Positions 10,176 through 21,487 of a stretch of DNA of 64,000 nucleotides are shown here, in pieces. Each line of letters opens with the position of its first letter. The stretch's first letter is position 1. Source of the stretch: Euclidia mi (Eukaryota; Arthropoda; Insecta; Lepidoptera; Erebidae); the NCBI GenBank assembly GCA_944739405.2, contig OX123190.2:86681086-86745085 (forward strand). Reading direction: 5' to 3'. Under the pieces are notes generated by a model. That model did not search any database. It had not been told where the DNA came from and worked only from the letters and a program-made list of their open reading frames with translations. Made by a program: the position numbers and the translations under genes.

Positions 10176-13100
10176 AACTTTGCAATACATTTTATTATGT
10201 TTATTGGATAATTAGTTTATCAAAATCATAACACTTGATCGAAAAGCTAATATTTAACGGCAAGAAATACAACATTTCTAGCTTTTGTTATGTGTTTTCA
10301 AATATTTTCCATACAAAGAATTGTCATACTCAGTTGAAGTTCAGTAAGGCAGCTAAAATCAATGCGAACTTTTGTACTTTTTACACGAAACACGATGTTG
10401 TTTATAGCCGTTGTGCAGGCATATTTTCGCTTTCACGCTATTGCTGAACTTTTCATGTTAGAAAACAAAAATAACCCTTAATATTAGGTCAGGGAATCAA
10501 ATAATCCATTAGAAATAGGTTGCTCAGTGTAACAATTTTACACCTGAATGTGAATTTCTTTTTCTACCTACAGTCAGTAAAATTAAATGACAAATTACAC
10601 ATATTTTAAATGTAAGCCGTGTTTTGATTGTTTGAAATACAATTAACGATAATCTAAACTAAGTAATACACAAACAATATAACATCTTTCATCACTTTTC
10701 AATTTCAATCTTTTATCACTGTCACACGTTCAAATATGTTCGTTCATAAGACGAAATCATGACAATGTACAATCAAACAAGTCGGCGGTGGACCAGTTTG
10801 ATAAAAAAAAAACCCTTGGCTCAGTCATAGAGTCGAGGCACACTAGAAACTGGTTTTGTATACGAGTGCCAATGTGTGTGTAAAGTAGCACTGGAAGCGA
10901 CGATGTCTTACTGAGTGATTTTAGCCCTTATGGTCTAGCGGGAAGTTGTTTGTCTGTACCTCAGGCTTTACCTTGAGATTGTTAACAAGTCGAACTTTCT
11001 GTTCATAAGTTTATTTATTTAAAAAACTTCCTGGACAAAGTTGTTCAGAGACGAAATGAATACCTTTGGCATTCTCCTAGTGTTGGGCGATGCAGACTTG
11101 GCTGCTGAATGTGTTTTTGTACAAGTAATTGTTGACATGTTTACAATTTGTACATGGGCCAAGTGCAGATTATTGTATAAATTGAGCACATTCCTATGTC
11201 GTCCTTTGACAGATTTATTCATTCAAGAGGAAATATGTTTTGTCAACTTGACATTCAGTTCCGCTTAATTTATTTCAATCGACACCAATATTGTAAACTA
11301 GATTATAAAATTAATATTGGTACGGATTCTGTTATTATACTATTTTTCTGTTTTTTTTATTTTGTTAAGCCTATAGAGGATTAAGGAATAGAATCTTAAT
11401 GATATTTTTCAGTCTTTATCTTCGTAGTTACTGCCAAAATTCACCCTACTCGTATTATATTTATTAATTATTGCAATACGTGTAAATAAACTGACCGTTG
11501 TACTTTTTATTGTGCTATACTACATAACAACCGAAGATCGAAATGGAATAGTTATTCATAAAATGAAATAAGAACTTTAGACAGTTTAGGATTTAGGATC
11601 AGTTAGGATTAGAACATTACCTATCATTAAGTACATGTAGTAAGAGTAAATAAGAGGGTAGTAAATGCTCTCACCGACTAGGTACTAATATTCAAGACCT
11701 GTAAGACAGATGGGACGGCTTAACGTAAAAGTGCTTTATAACATTTTTGAAAACCCACACAACATGCCTTCAACGTTGTCATAACAATACGTACTTAGCT
11801 ACTTTAATGTAAAATGTCAGTGTTTTGAAACGAGATCAAAGGATTGTGCGCTCGGCCATTTCACTCTCAACTTACGAAACTTTAAATATTGTGACTTTAT
11901 ACTAGTGAAAACGTAGCTACTGCAGCATGGGTTTGGACTGAGAGCCAACATTATTTTTTTACTAATGCTTTCAGTAACTCAAAATAAAAATATGTGGGCT
12001 CTCACACAGCAATAATTACATATACTTACATAGATAGATTTTATGCAAATATATGTTATTATACATTACAATTATTTATTAAACAGCTATTGAATTGGAA
12101 CGTATTTGTCTCGTTAAGCTAAACATTTTGAAATTTGACTACGGTTCGAGATGAGAAAGTTCCTGAAACTGGCCATCAGTCTCGAAACTTCCTCAGAGCC
12201 GTAGGTACCTAAGTAACACAAAGCTGAAAGCTTTTTATGTCCAAATCGATAATAACAGCTGTGACAATAGCAATTCAGCGTTAACGATATGAACAAGTAT
12301 TAATATCGCATGTTTTTATATGTTCCAACTTGTTTTGAATAGTTTTACTACGAAGTTATTATATTTTAACAGGATTTGTTTTCGACTTTATATAGATTTT
12401 GTTTCTGAAGTAGTTTAGTTTGAGTACGTCATTTGCTAATTTTTTATCAATAAAACCTATCAAACTCTTGCTCAAAACTTGATTATAAGATAAGTACACG
12501 GCAGGACTCAAAAAGTGGTTGCAGTCTGTTGGATGGATGCTATTTCTACTTTAACATATAATGATCTTTCCACCTTTTCAGCCGTCTAAGCTATGTTCGC
12601 TCCTATCTAGTCGGTTATCAAGATGTTCTTTATTCATATTTTAACACAGTTTATGTCTGGGCATTACAATAACAAATTTGATATTCGTTATTGTAATTCG
12701 TATTCGTATTAATAGACTAGCGGATTCCTAAATTATTGTATCCGCCTGTACGCGTTCAAGCGTTGTAAATAGCACCTTCACTTACAACGGACAAGGAATA
12801 TAATAAATACATAATATTATGTAGACTATTGTACTGTGTTACGGTAATATAATCTAACAGTATTATAACTCGGCTGTCTCCCCGAGTTATATGCCTACAG
12901 ACGCGCCGAACGCAAACAAGCGATAGGGCCGCCCGCCCCAAGTATTTTAATTACATCTACCTACTCGAAAATTTCTGGTTTTGTGACTGTTCATAATTAT
13001 TATATTTTTCCTTCAAACAAATAAAAATCATCGTCGTCCTCATCGCCATAATTATTATTTAAATAAAGAACATGTTCGTGACTGCGGCACGATCGCGGCT

Positions 13101-13946
13101 GTTGTGTACTTTAGGGTGTACTTTGCTCGAGTCGCGTAGGTATAACTCGTTTGTATGGAGTAAGAATACTGTTAGATATTGTAACAAATATAACCACTAC
13201 ACGAATCGATGTAACACTGGCTCACCACTACACACAGATCCGACCACAAAGCGCACGTCCATTCCGCACCGTGTCTAACTACCGACTGACTCTGAGGTGA
13301 CGGCTGCTCCCTCCACTGGTGTACATGAGACTGTGTATTAAATCTTTTGTATAGATACAAACACTACATATATTTTTACCGTGACTGTGTGTACTGTTCT
13401 ATAGGTCTATATATTTTTGTCAGGTATACAGATCAAACTCGACATAACATCCATGAGTCGCCTGGAATATATTCTCAAATAAAGTATTTTATAGCTCTAC
13501 ACTCCTATAAAGTTCATTTGCATTCGCTGATTGTAAGCATAAAAGTTTCATTTCTAAGGAGTAAACACATCGGTATGCAAATCGTTCGGAAACTCGCGCT
13601 TTCAATTCAATTTGATTACTAGCACAGTTTACTTAGCGTATTGCAAAGTCTTGTATAAAAGAGGAAATAAACGGAATAAAGACTAAAACCTGATTTTCTT
13701 AAAAAGGTTAATTTTAATGTGTAACAAGGAATTTATACTGAAAACTATTTACGAAGCTAACTTGATAACCAAAAGAAGGTATTTCAATTATGATAAAAAT
13801 GCCAAATGCTACGTTAGAAAAAACATGGTAGGTAAGTATTTTTGGCTTATATTTTCTTTTTCACTTAACCTTTAGAAAGTACGTCTTCTACAATAATATT
13901 TCGTTTTTCTTGCCAAGCATCCGACGAATCTTATAATATATAATTC
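10176..13946. other. Unique AT-rich DNA, no gene recognised
   Basis: Several ORFs of 60-92 codons occur (for example 11041-11268 and 13347-13622), but none shows a domain, a biased composition or splice context that would support a gene. GC-richer patches lie near 12880-12950 and 13075-13320. An intron or intergenic spacer of a host locus is likely. Confidence 0.4.
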
Positions 13947-14724
13947 GGGCAAGTGCGAGTCTGACCCGCGCACCGAGGGTTACGTACGCATTGCATCGTG
14001 TATCAAGACGAATTTTGACCGTTTTTTATGTCGAGTGCCGTTATAGAATATTGCTAAAATAAGTATAAGAAAAGTTTTTCTACTATTAACATGAATTACC
14101 TCCTTAACTTTAGCAGTAATCGCGAAAATATTTAAGTACATTCCTATCTACAAAACCATTTTTGGAGTTATTCTTGTCTTCATACTGTAAGACCTTGCTT
14201 CTAGCAGAATTACAGTACTCTAAGTCCACATTGGTGCTAATTACGCTAGTCCTCTAAATCTGTATGAGCTCCCATACAACTTAGAGGACTACCTTAAATG
14301 GAGTCTACTATGTATGGGGACATCCTTAAATTTCCCACTTTCTTTATTTTTTTGTAATTTTTCCTTTATTTATGCTGTAAGACCCTGCTTTTCGCCAAAT
14401 TTCGTGATTCTAGTTCAACGGGAACTACCATATAGGTTTTCGACCCAAAACCTATAGGGTACTTACGGTTGACCTAGAATTGTCAATTTTGGTTGAAACC
14501 AAGATCTTACAGCACAAGTAAAGGAAAAATTCCGAAAATTAAAATAAAATGAAAATTAAGGTTAATTTTGGTACTTACAAGTTTTCGCAAAAATCTAATT
14601 TTGACCATATCTTTTCATCGGGTTGACCCAGGACCCTGATTTTTATAAACATAATAGGAACCATAGATATAGTTGATTGAACGACTGAGGCTCAGCATCC
14701 TCAGGAGCGATGGGCAACGACTGA

Positions 14725-15300
14725 CGCTCGGGCTACACTACCGGGATATGCCAATAATTATTGCCATAATTTCAACAACGCCTAGGTGTAACCGCGATTT
14801 ATGGCCATAATTTTACAATGCCAATCAATATGGCATATGCCGGTAGGCAATAGCTCCGGCGGCGGCCTTTTTTGCACATCAAAGAAGATTACCGCAGTAA
14901 TTATTGCGTTTGTGGCCACACTACCGTTTGTTCAGTGTGCAACACGAGTTCGCCGACGACGCACGTATCTACACTATCTACCGATATGGAGTGGTCAAAT
15001 GAAAAAGCGCTCGAATTTTTGGAGTTATTGCAATCCGAACCGTCTCTCTGGGATACCCGACAGAAAGCTAAAAATTTAAAAGATTCATGTTAAAATAATT
15101 GGCACTCATAAAATACCTACCAAACAGCTGCAGCTTCATCCGCCATCTTGAAAAATGATATTTTTACCGCCTAGTTCATTGGCATATCTCGGTAAACTCT
15201 AGTGTAACCACACGACTTCACGCAGTAATTTATTGGTAATTTATTGCCATAATTATGGCGGTAACAGCCCGGTAGACGGTAAGGTAGTGTGGCCCGAGCG
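14725..15300. mobile_element. Harbinger-like MITE, 3-bp TSD TGA
   Basis: Inverted termini CGCTCGGGCYACACTACC, flanked by TGA at 14722-14724 and 15301-15303. It sits in the loop of an older hairpin. It carries a MADF relic like the element at 1952-3347, and its TSD is the same trinucleotide on the other strand. Confidence 0.7.
14986..15093 (+). pseudogene. Second MADF-domain relic
   Basis: From ATG 14986 the frame reads MEWSNEKALEFLELLQSEP, then SLWDTRQKAKN, the N-terminal half of a MADF domain (conserved W, L-x-L-x-x-x-P and LWD). It stops at 15093 after about 35 codons, and the C-terminal half is deleted. It is clearly related to the relic at 2258-2593 and, like it, lies wholly inside the inverted repeats of a 3-bp-TSD element. 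This supports an element-encoded DNA-binding accessory protein. Confidence 0.6.
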
Positions 15301-15326
15301 TGAGGCTTAGTCATTGCCCATCGCTC

Positions 15327-15361
15327 CTGAGGATGCCTCGTGCAGAGGCGAAACACGTGTC
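15327..15361 (+). ncRNA. Hammerhead-ribozyme-like motif
   Basis: CTGAGGA (15327-15333, against the CTGATGA core) is followed by a 5-bp stem II (15335-15339 with 15345-15349), then GAAAC at 15350 and a short palindromic CACGTG that could be a minimal stem III before the TC at 15360-15361. One core base differs from consensus and I cannot see a convincing stem I, so activity is doubtful. The layout resembles hammerheads reported in Penelope-like elements. Confidence 0.35.
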
Positions 15362-15618
15362 GAAGAATAGTCGTCGCATACAGCGGGATACTGCAAGTCG
15401 GGTATCTTCCTGGAACCTATACCATTCCTATATCCCTTATCCTTTTAGAGGAGTTCGGTATTGTCAACCTTTTAACAATTGCAATAGTTGGGGTGGTCAA
15501 TCCGAGGGTGCGTGGTGGGTTCCTCTTTCCTTCCATTAGGAACCATAGACCTCAGTATCTGGTATAAATTTCAATTTGCTAGGTCCACCCGTTCCTGAGA
15601 AAATCGGTGGTACCACAC

Positions 15619-15652
15619 GGCCAGACAGACAGACAGACAGACAGACAGACGG
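15619..15652. repeat. (CAGA)n microsatellite
   Basis: About eight CAGA units inside the AGGGTTCC-type repeat. The ORFs across it are artefacts of the repeat. Confidence 0.9.
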
Positions 15653-15728
15653 ACAAGAAAGTGATCTTATAAGGGTTCCTTTTTTACCTTGTGAGGTACG
15701 GAACCCTAAAAAGATTAATAATAAATAC

Positions 15729-15957
15729 TGCTTCCGTGATCCAGTGGATAGTGGTCCCGGTTTCGATTCCTGGGTTGGGCAAAAAGTGTTACTGAGTTTT
15801 CCTGAATTCTCAGTAGCAGCACAGAGTCTGGCATTGTAGTGGCAATAGGCTCGCATCCTATTACGTGGGACCTAAAATACACAAGGTGAAATGTGGGTGT
15901 AATATTATACCTCTGCCTAACAACACCTAAATGTGGATGTAATATACAGGCGTAAAA
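15729..15957 (+). mobile_element. SINE-B copy, internally deleted
   Basis: tRNA-like head (CCGTGATCCAGTGGATAG, B box GGTTTCGATTCC), then the CTCAGTAGCAGCAC and TATTACGTGGGACC body motifs and a degraded tail. Part of the anticodon-side region is missing compared with 62308-62556. Confidence 0.75.
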
Positions 15958-16259
15958 CTATAAAGAAGAATGACTGTATTCCATAGACATATAAACGTGT
16001 GGTCGTACTAGTTATGCGCGAAGTGGCGTGACTCGAGTACATGATGTACCTGCGGCCGCTAATGATGATTTGAAGACGCCTCGTATTGCTAGCCTCATAC
16101 TAAATCATTATTGAACATATTATATGAATGGTATTTTTATAGAGATTACTCGTTAGAGTAGGCTAGGTTCTTGCATATTAATGGACTTTATAAATATGCC
16201 AACAACGGACACAAAAGACACAGATACACTCGGCGCAATAATTATATGTGGAACACTAA

Positions 16260-16928
16260 GGGCGCTTGTACACGGTAAGAAAATTTACCGTGTCTGCGGC
16301 AGACAAGACAATCTTCATGTACACGACAAGAATTTTGTCTGTTCTACACACGAAAACTTTTCTTGTCTTCCGCAGACAAGACCAATCGGAACGTGTACAC
16401 GACACGATATTTTCGTGCAGTCGTCAGTCGGGCATAGGGCGCGCAAGAAATAACAAGTCTGATAATCATTTTCGTTTATTAATAAAAATGTTAACTACAA
16501 AGCAAAAAATAATGATAATTGCATATTAAGCGGGGCGTGAAAAAGCATCTCTTAAGGCCGTCAAAGTGAGGGCCGTCATGTCGCATTGCTTAACCAGCAA
16601 TTTTGAGGATGGTGGCCTTCCCAATAGGACTTCACTGTCAGCTTACCATCAGGCAGCGTGAAGTCAATTTGACAGGCTTTTTTAATACCAAACAAAAAAA
16701 CAAAAAACAAGAGACTTTACTGGGTTCATCCAATTATACAAGACAAAAATGAGGCTGAACCCTACTACTCCGCCCCCCACCGCTCCGCAACAACGTTCGC
16801 CGCGTCGTGTCTTGCGCAGACAAGATTTTTTTCGTGCACCGCTGCGAGCAGTGTACACAGTTATTTTCTAGTTACGACACGAATTCTTGCGTAGGCCCAG
16901 CGTATTTTCTTACCGTGTACAAGCGCCC
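16260..16928. mobile_element. MITE, TSD TAA
   Basis: Long inverted ends GGGCGCTTGTACACGGTAAG at 16260 and its mirror ending at 16928, flanked by TAA at 16257-16259 and 16929-16931. It is 669 bp. The GTACACG and GACAAGA words recur inside as sub-terminal repeats. The 3-bp TSD of TWA type and the termini fit PIF/Harbinger. No transposase is recognised. Confidence 0.8.
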
Positions 16929-16931
16929 TAA

Positions 16932-17323
16932 GTATACTGCTAATAAACCAGTTAAATCCCTACTTTTTTATTTGCAATATTGAATATTAAATTACAACAT
17001 TGAAAACAAAATTTATTGATATTGATGGTGTGACAGCTGAAAAAATAATGTGTATCATCGTAATAAATATTTTATCAACATTGTACAGCATCGTAATTAC
17101 CTCTTTTATCAGACTTCTGCCCAAATGTAATATATTATTTTCAGAACCCTTCACTACGTGAGTTTGACGTAGTGCTAAGATAGTGTTATTTTTGTCCTAT
17201 TATAAAATACTCGTGTATTGAAATACACGAGTTAATTAACAATATTCAATTTACCTTAGACAGCAAATTATGAAATATCAATATTGAATTGCCTAGTGTA
17301 GTAAGTACCTACTTTAATTTAGA
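16932..17323. other. Unannotated, no feature seen
   Basis: AT-rich with a small palindrome around 17209-17232 (ACTCGTGTATTG and its mirror). Nothing coding. Confidence 0.4.
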
Positions 17324-17530
17324 CGAGAGGACGCCAGCAGCTACGCCTGCTTTTTTTTTAAATTTACCCGTTTTGGCGGATCCCGTGGGAATATCGGGAA
17401 ATCCTTTCTTAGTGCACCCCTACGGTCCCCAACGAATATACATGCCAAATGTCAGCTTCCTGCGCCCAATAGTTTCGGCTGTAGCGTGTCTGTCAGTCTG
17501 TCAGTAACGCAAGGATTTTATATATTAAGA
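17324..17530 (-). mobile_element. Helitron (family 1) copy
   Basis: Reverse complement of the 3792-3998 element. The TC start is at 17530, followed by T on the plus strand. The CTAG end is mutated near 17324. Confidence 0.7.
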
Positions 17531-17633
17531 TTAATTCTGGTATGATTACTGTGATAAATATGTCTGTTTCTTTAGCATATAATTAAAGGCTATAGCTGCT
17601 GCCAAATTACATCTGGTGCGGTTTCATTAGATA

Positions 17634-17942
17634 AAAACCGGCCAAGTGCGTGTCGGGCCACGCGCAATGTAGGGTTCCGTAGTTGCCCATAATGACTTGC
17701 TGCAAAGGGTATTAATGTACGGTCGCGGTCTAAAAATGTTTACCACTTTTCAAATTACATTCTTTGTCACGCTGGGTTCAGCAAGGTCTAAAATGCTATA
17801 TCTGAGTACTTATTACTTTTCAATTATTGGTAAGACATCGATTCAAAGAAAAAGAATATGAGTATTTTTAGGTCGATAAAATAATTTGACATAATGACAG
17901 AATTTTATTGCATTTATTTTGCTGTAAAAGTTCTGTATTTTA
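17634..17942 (+). repeat. AGGGTTCC-type repeat, 5' part
   Basis: Starts with CCGGCCAAGTGCGTGTCGGG and GTAGGGTTCCGTA, matching the start of the repeat at 13947. It does not continue beyond the LTR element. Confidence 0.5.
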
Positions 17943-17946
17943 ATAT

Positions 17947-18887
17947 TGTTACGGACTACGGGGTAACGGGATTGGAAGGAAACACCGAGTAGCACTGATG
18001 ACACTTTATTCGACTTCACACACGACACGCCGTTTAATTTCGACGCAGACAGCACCAACACTAGCGTCTTTTGCACTGCACTTTTCACTGCACTTCACTG
18101 CACTTTACTGCACTATACTTTCACTTCACTTTTTTACTACTTCTTCTTTCTTCCTTTTACTTCTTCCTTCTTCTTCTTCACTTTACCACTTTTCAATTTA
18201 AACTGGCGCTTAGCGCGTCTACACCGCCTTATATACCCCTAAGAATGTTCTAGATCTACTTTTATAATCTATATGTAGCTTAATCTAATCTTAATGTCTA
18301 AATAGTATATGTACAAAAAACCGTAAAAACAAATAAAAAATTTAAATCTACTAATATGATACTACTTACTTTACTATATTATCTAGATCTACTAATTTCT
18401 TTTCGTTATTCAATTGTTTTTCCATCTCCTGTCTCTTTTTAACCTTTCCATTCCTTCTTGAAGTTTCTAGAATTTTCTAATCTTTATTCGAAACATATAA
18501 ATTTGTGTTTCCATCTCCTGTCTCTTTTTAACCTTTCCATTCCTTCTTGAAGTTTCTAGAATTTTCTAATTTTGACTCGAAATATTTAAATAATCTTTTA
18601 AATATTTGCCAAATATTCATAAACATTTTCCAAATTTCATAAAAACCAAAATCCACATAACTGTTATGACTGGGATTTGAACCCACGCCATCAGAACGTG
18701 AACGGGATGCGTTATCCGCACGGCCATCGCCTTGTTGTCAATGACTGGTGAATTTGGCGAACACTTGATACAGAGTGTATACGTCATCGAACTAAAAACT
18801 CATTTCAAAATAATAAAATAGTCTTCAAACCTCTTTGCTAATTATTGTGTTTCGTGACGACGGTTTGACATGACACCGGCCGTCACA
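17947..18887 (-). repeat. 3' LTR (941 bp)
   Basis: 214 bp longer than the 5' LTR. The extra length comes from about 140 bp between two copies of TCTAGATCTACT (near 18249 and 18394) and an 89-bp-period tandem duplication at about 18419-18571. The remaining sequence matches the other LTR with only a few visible changes. Confidence 0.9.
18664..18735 (-). repeat. tRNA-Leu/Ser-like module inside the LTR
   Basis: The minus strand reads as a tRNA-like unit: A box TGGCCGTGCGG (18716-18726) and T arm with B box GGTTCAAATCC (within 18671-18683). It is in the sense orientation of the element. The other LTR has the same module at 25477-25548. It is not a tRNA gene, because it cannot form a proper acceptor stem that I can see. 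Confidence 0.7.
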
Positions 18888-18900
18888 CTATCCCCCTCTA
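18888..18900 (-). promoter_or_regulatory. Polypurine tract
   Basis: Minus strand AGAGGGGGATAG directly abuts the 3' LTR, the site where plus-strand DNA synthesis is primed in LTR elements. Confidence 0.8.
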
Positions 18901-19036
18901 AGACATGCGCGTCCCGCGCATCCTTAGACCCATAATACACCGCTCTCCTATCGACATGGACCAAATGATTAAACTTCGTAGCTATAGAAGCTTGTGATCT
19001 ATGTGTAAAGAACAATGGCAAGTTCCCATACAACAC
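18888..19036 (-). pseudogene. Integrase C-terminal scrap of the LTR element
   Basis: The minus strand frame reads HLVHVDRRAVYYGSKDARD and ends around the polypurine tract. The VHVDR motif followed by a short acidic and glycine tail is typical of the last residues of Gypsy polyproteins, which usually end next to the LTR. The frame starts near 19036, with about 18 residues before the recognisable part, and everything upstream (protease end, RT, RNase H, most of integrase) is absent. It proves the element once had a full pol gene. Confidence 0.6.
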
Positions 19037-19595
19037 TTTATTTGAAATCGATTCGAAGCGTCTATGTATGAAAAAATGTTAAAAACAAAGGGGTTCTATT
19101 ACTTAAACATAATCATCAAGAGTTTTTATTTTAGGAGGCCGTAAAAAAAGATATGAACATTGTTTATATTTTAAGGTTATGTTAATAGAAAACAACTTTG
19201 TAACTACACAAATGCATTAAATACATTTAGATAAGGGGTGTTGATGTGCATTGTGCAAAAAGCATTCATAGGATATACCTAGACTGATTCAAGATCAGTG
19301 TCTAGACTTGATTAAGTACCTAATATTAAAAAATCAAAGTTCCATCAAAATAGGGATGTAGACTATGTAGGATTTATGTAATCCTTTATCTTTCACAATT
19401 TTATTGAGTATTAGAGCCCCACCTAATTATGAGGCCATAGCGACGTCGCCAGCTACCGTACAATTTATATTGATATGTATTATACCTAACTCACTTGGCC
19501 ACGGTTTGGTAGCCTTAGGTACATTTCAATATAAAGCTCTTAAGATTAGACGTCATGGCAACAAATAGGTACAAGTCACTTGCTTTTATAAGGAA

Positions 19596-19786
19596 CTAGC
19601 TTTTGCTCGCGTGGAAGTCGAAAATTATCCCACAGGAACTCAATGCCAGGATAAAAAGTATACTATATCCTATTCCAGGTTATGGTCTATCTGTGCGCCT
19701 AGTTTCATTCTAATCGGTTCAGTAGTTTTTTCGTGCGTAACAAACAGACAAACAAATAAACATCGCATTTATAATATTAGTAAGGA
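19596..19786 (-). mobile_element. Non-autonomous Helitron (family 2)
   Basis: Minus strand begins TCCTTACTAATATTATAAATG at 19786 and ends GCAAAAGCTAG at 19596, with A before and T after. These ends are familiar from lepidopteran Helitrons. A similar 5' end is present near 27641-27661. Confidence 0.75.
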
Positions 19787-20003
19787 TAAGGATATGGGAT
19801 CTCTCTTAGTGCGCCACCAACAGGCATGACCAAACCTTATCTGAAGGTGACAGCTGCAAATGAAATAAAGGAATGTTTTTGTAATCAAATACTTACTCCA
19901 TAATTGATAAAAAACAGACAATTTGTATTAGATTGCTTTAAAAGAGACACCAATAGATTTATAAAACTCTTTAGTAATAAAACACTGCAAAAGGATTTAT
20001 TAT

Positions 20004-20587
20004 TTAATAACTACTAATTAAAGATGAATGGACCTGACGTGGTTCTATTTTCATTTGGATAATATTTATCATGTTCTGTTGTAGTTCGGTCAGGCTATCT
20101 TTTAATATTTTGTCACTTTGCCTTCGTACTAATGAACATCCACACAGAAGGCACACATTTCTATGGCCTTGTGGACACGATCCAGCTTGTTCACCTTCAT
20201 TAGCATCTTGCTGAAAACTCTGATTTACTCAATCCATAGCAAGTTCCCAACATGCTTCACAAACAATCATCATCAGTAATCTAAAAATTAAGAAAAGCAA
20301 TTATTACTACAGGCAAAGAAAACGCATCACACTACATCTAGATAGACTAATGTTAGCGAATTTTGTAATATTTTAAACTGCTTTGAAAATTCATTGAAAC
20401 TTACTAACGCTAAATTGGTAAGTAAGTATAATAATGTTTAAAAACTTACGATTTTTGGATAAACCCAGTTGCAGAGCAAAGTACAAACTCTTGTGTTCTG
20501 ATCTAAGATGCGATATCGCCGGAGAGTATTGACGCAAATGTTACAATTCACGCACAATATGCGTGTAGGCCTGCTGCTTCGCATCAT
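20004..20587 (-). pseudogene. Two-exon Cys-rich (CxxC) protein pseudogene
   Basis: Exon 1 runs from ATG 20587 to 20450 and reads 46 codons, including RPTRILCVNCNICVNTLRRY. It ends at a GTAAGT donor. A 169-bp intron (20281-20449) closes with a pyrimidine tract and TAG. Exon 2 (20280-20004) opens ITDDD, then needs a 1-nt shift to give VCEACWELAMD. After an in-frame TGA it continues through CPQGHRNVCLLCGCSLVRRQ to a stop at 20004. The paired CxxC motifs suggest zinc binding. It resembles a repetitive, uncharacterised lepidopteran protein family as I remember it, with no known function. The intact GT-AG intron shows it was acquired as DNA and not by retroposition. Confidence 0.6.
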
Positions 20588-20877
20588 AACAAAATCAAAG
20601 TCCGTGTAGAAAAAGCTATAGGTCCAGATGTTTTGAGCGCAGATAGTCCGTAAGAAAGCACAAGTCGTCGTATGGGGCAGCTAATCAAGTCCAGGGGGTA
20701 AGCAAGAATCAAAAATAAAGATAATTCAACAAAAAACTGCGAAAACAACAAGAACACTACCAAACAAGCTTTTCGGAAAGAAAAGAACGTTGACAATGTC
20801 ACAGACTATAGTTGGTGCCACGAGAAGATAGACTTTTTGCAAACACACATTCAGGGTTTCACAACCTTTGTTTCTAA

Positions 20878-21182
20878 GAGCGGTTTCAGATTAGCGTTTT
20901 ATACGCGCGTATAAGCTCGTTTTTGGAAGTGCATGTAGGCGCGTATAGGCGCGCTTTTTGGCACACGCGCAACTCGTACGAGCGTTGACGCGCTTCAAAG
21001 CTCGTATAACCACGAGCCGTCAGAATCCATGTTGACACTGACAAAACGTCACTACCATTTCGAGCGAACACGCCCGTTTACGTGAGTCTGGTTTTTTGAA
21101 GCGCGTAATGTAGCGCGCGTGTAAGCGCGTATGCTGAAACGACCGTATACGCGCAGAAAAATACGCTAATCTGAAACCGCCC
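20878..21182. mobile_element. MITE with GCGGTTTCAGATTAGCG termini
   Basis: 305 bp, inverted ends GRGCGGTTTCAGATTAGCG. The interior is rich in GCGCGTATA words. The flanks are TAA on the left and TTA on the right, so the TSD is imperfect. The termini resemble the GGCTGGTTTCAGAG MITEs at 47 and 51.8 kb. Confidence 0.7.
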
Positions 21183-21487
21183 TTACAGTTGTTTTTGAGA
21201 TTTTATGCCTTAGTGAACTTTATGCTTTTTGAGCAGTAGTTTTTTTGTTTCAATGCTCAATTATGCTACTAAGTATTCGAATTTATATTTTATTATCTAT
21301 GACTTCTTGTTAATTAAAATTAATATTTTTTTTAAAATTTTACAAAAACAAACATATTTTATTTTGTGTTTGACTATTCGAATTTCCCGGAAGTATTTTC
21401 ATGAATTTGCCGATTTTTTTTAGTTTTCACCCGTAAGTAATTCTGTAAATGCAAGAAAACAAAAGAGAGCCATGTATGTCAATAATA

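Larger units (their letters stand above)
14668..15536 (+). mobile_element. Penelope-like (?) insertion with 13-bp TSD
   Basis: Flanked by perfect 13-bp repeats TAGGAACCATAGA at 14655-14667 and 15537-15549, the size expected of target-primed retrotransposition. Without the MITE at 14725-15300 the insert is about 290 bp. Its start folds into a long hairpin whose right arm leads into a hammerhead-like motif. Penelope-like elements carry hammerheads in their terminal repeats, so a solo terminal fragment is my best guess. No RT is present. Confidence 0.4.
13947..15710 (+). repeat. AGGGTTCC-type interspersed repeat, interrupted
   Basis: Begins with a GGGCAAGTGCGAGTCTGACC motif and ends with GGTACGGAACCCTAAAAA at about 15695-15712. 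Partial copies lie at 17634-17942 (5' part) and 33700-34087 (3' part). The 5' half is rich in stem-loops, for example around 14247-14291. A 13-bp-TSD insertion occupies 14668-15536. No coding capacity is seen and the class is unknown to me. Confidence 0.6.

Noticed and set aside
10235..10447. 70-codon ORF and other short ORFs in 8-14 kb
   Set aside because: AT-rich chance frames without conserved motifs.
13072..13278. ATG-started 68-codon ORF with a GTATAA donor-like site, considered as a first coding exon
   Set aside because: No signal peptide logic, no domain and no supporting downstream exon.
15536..15856. 106-codon ORF on the minus strand
   Set aside because: It is driven by the (CAGA)n microsatellite and SINE-B sequence, giving a low-complexity Ser-Cys-Leu-Val run.
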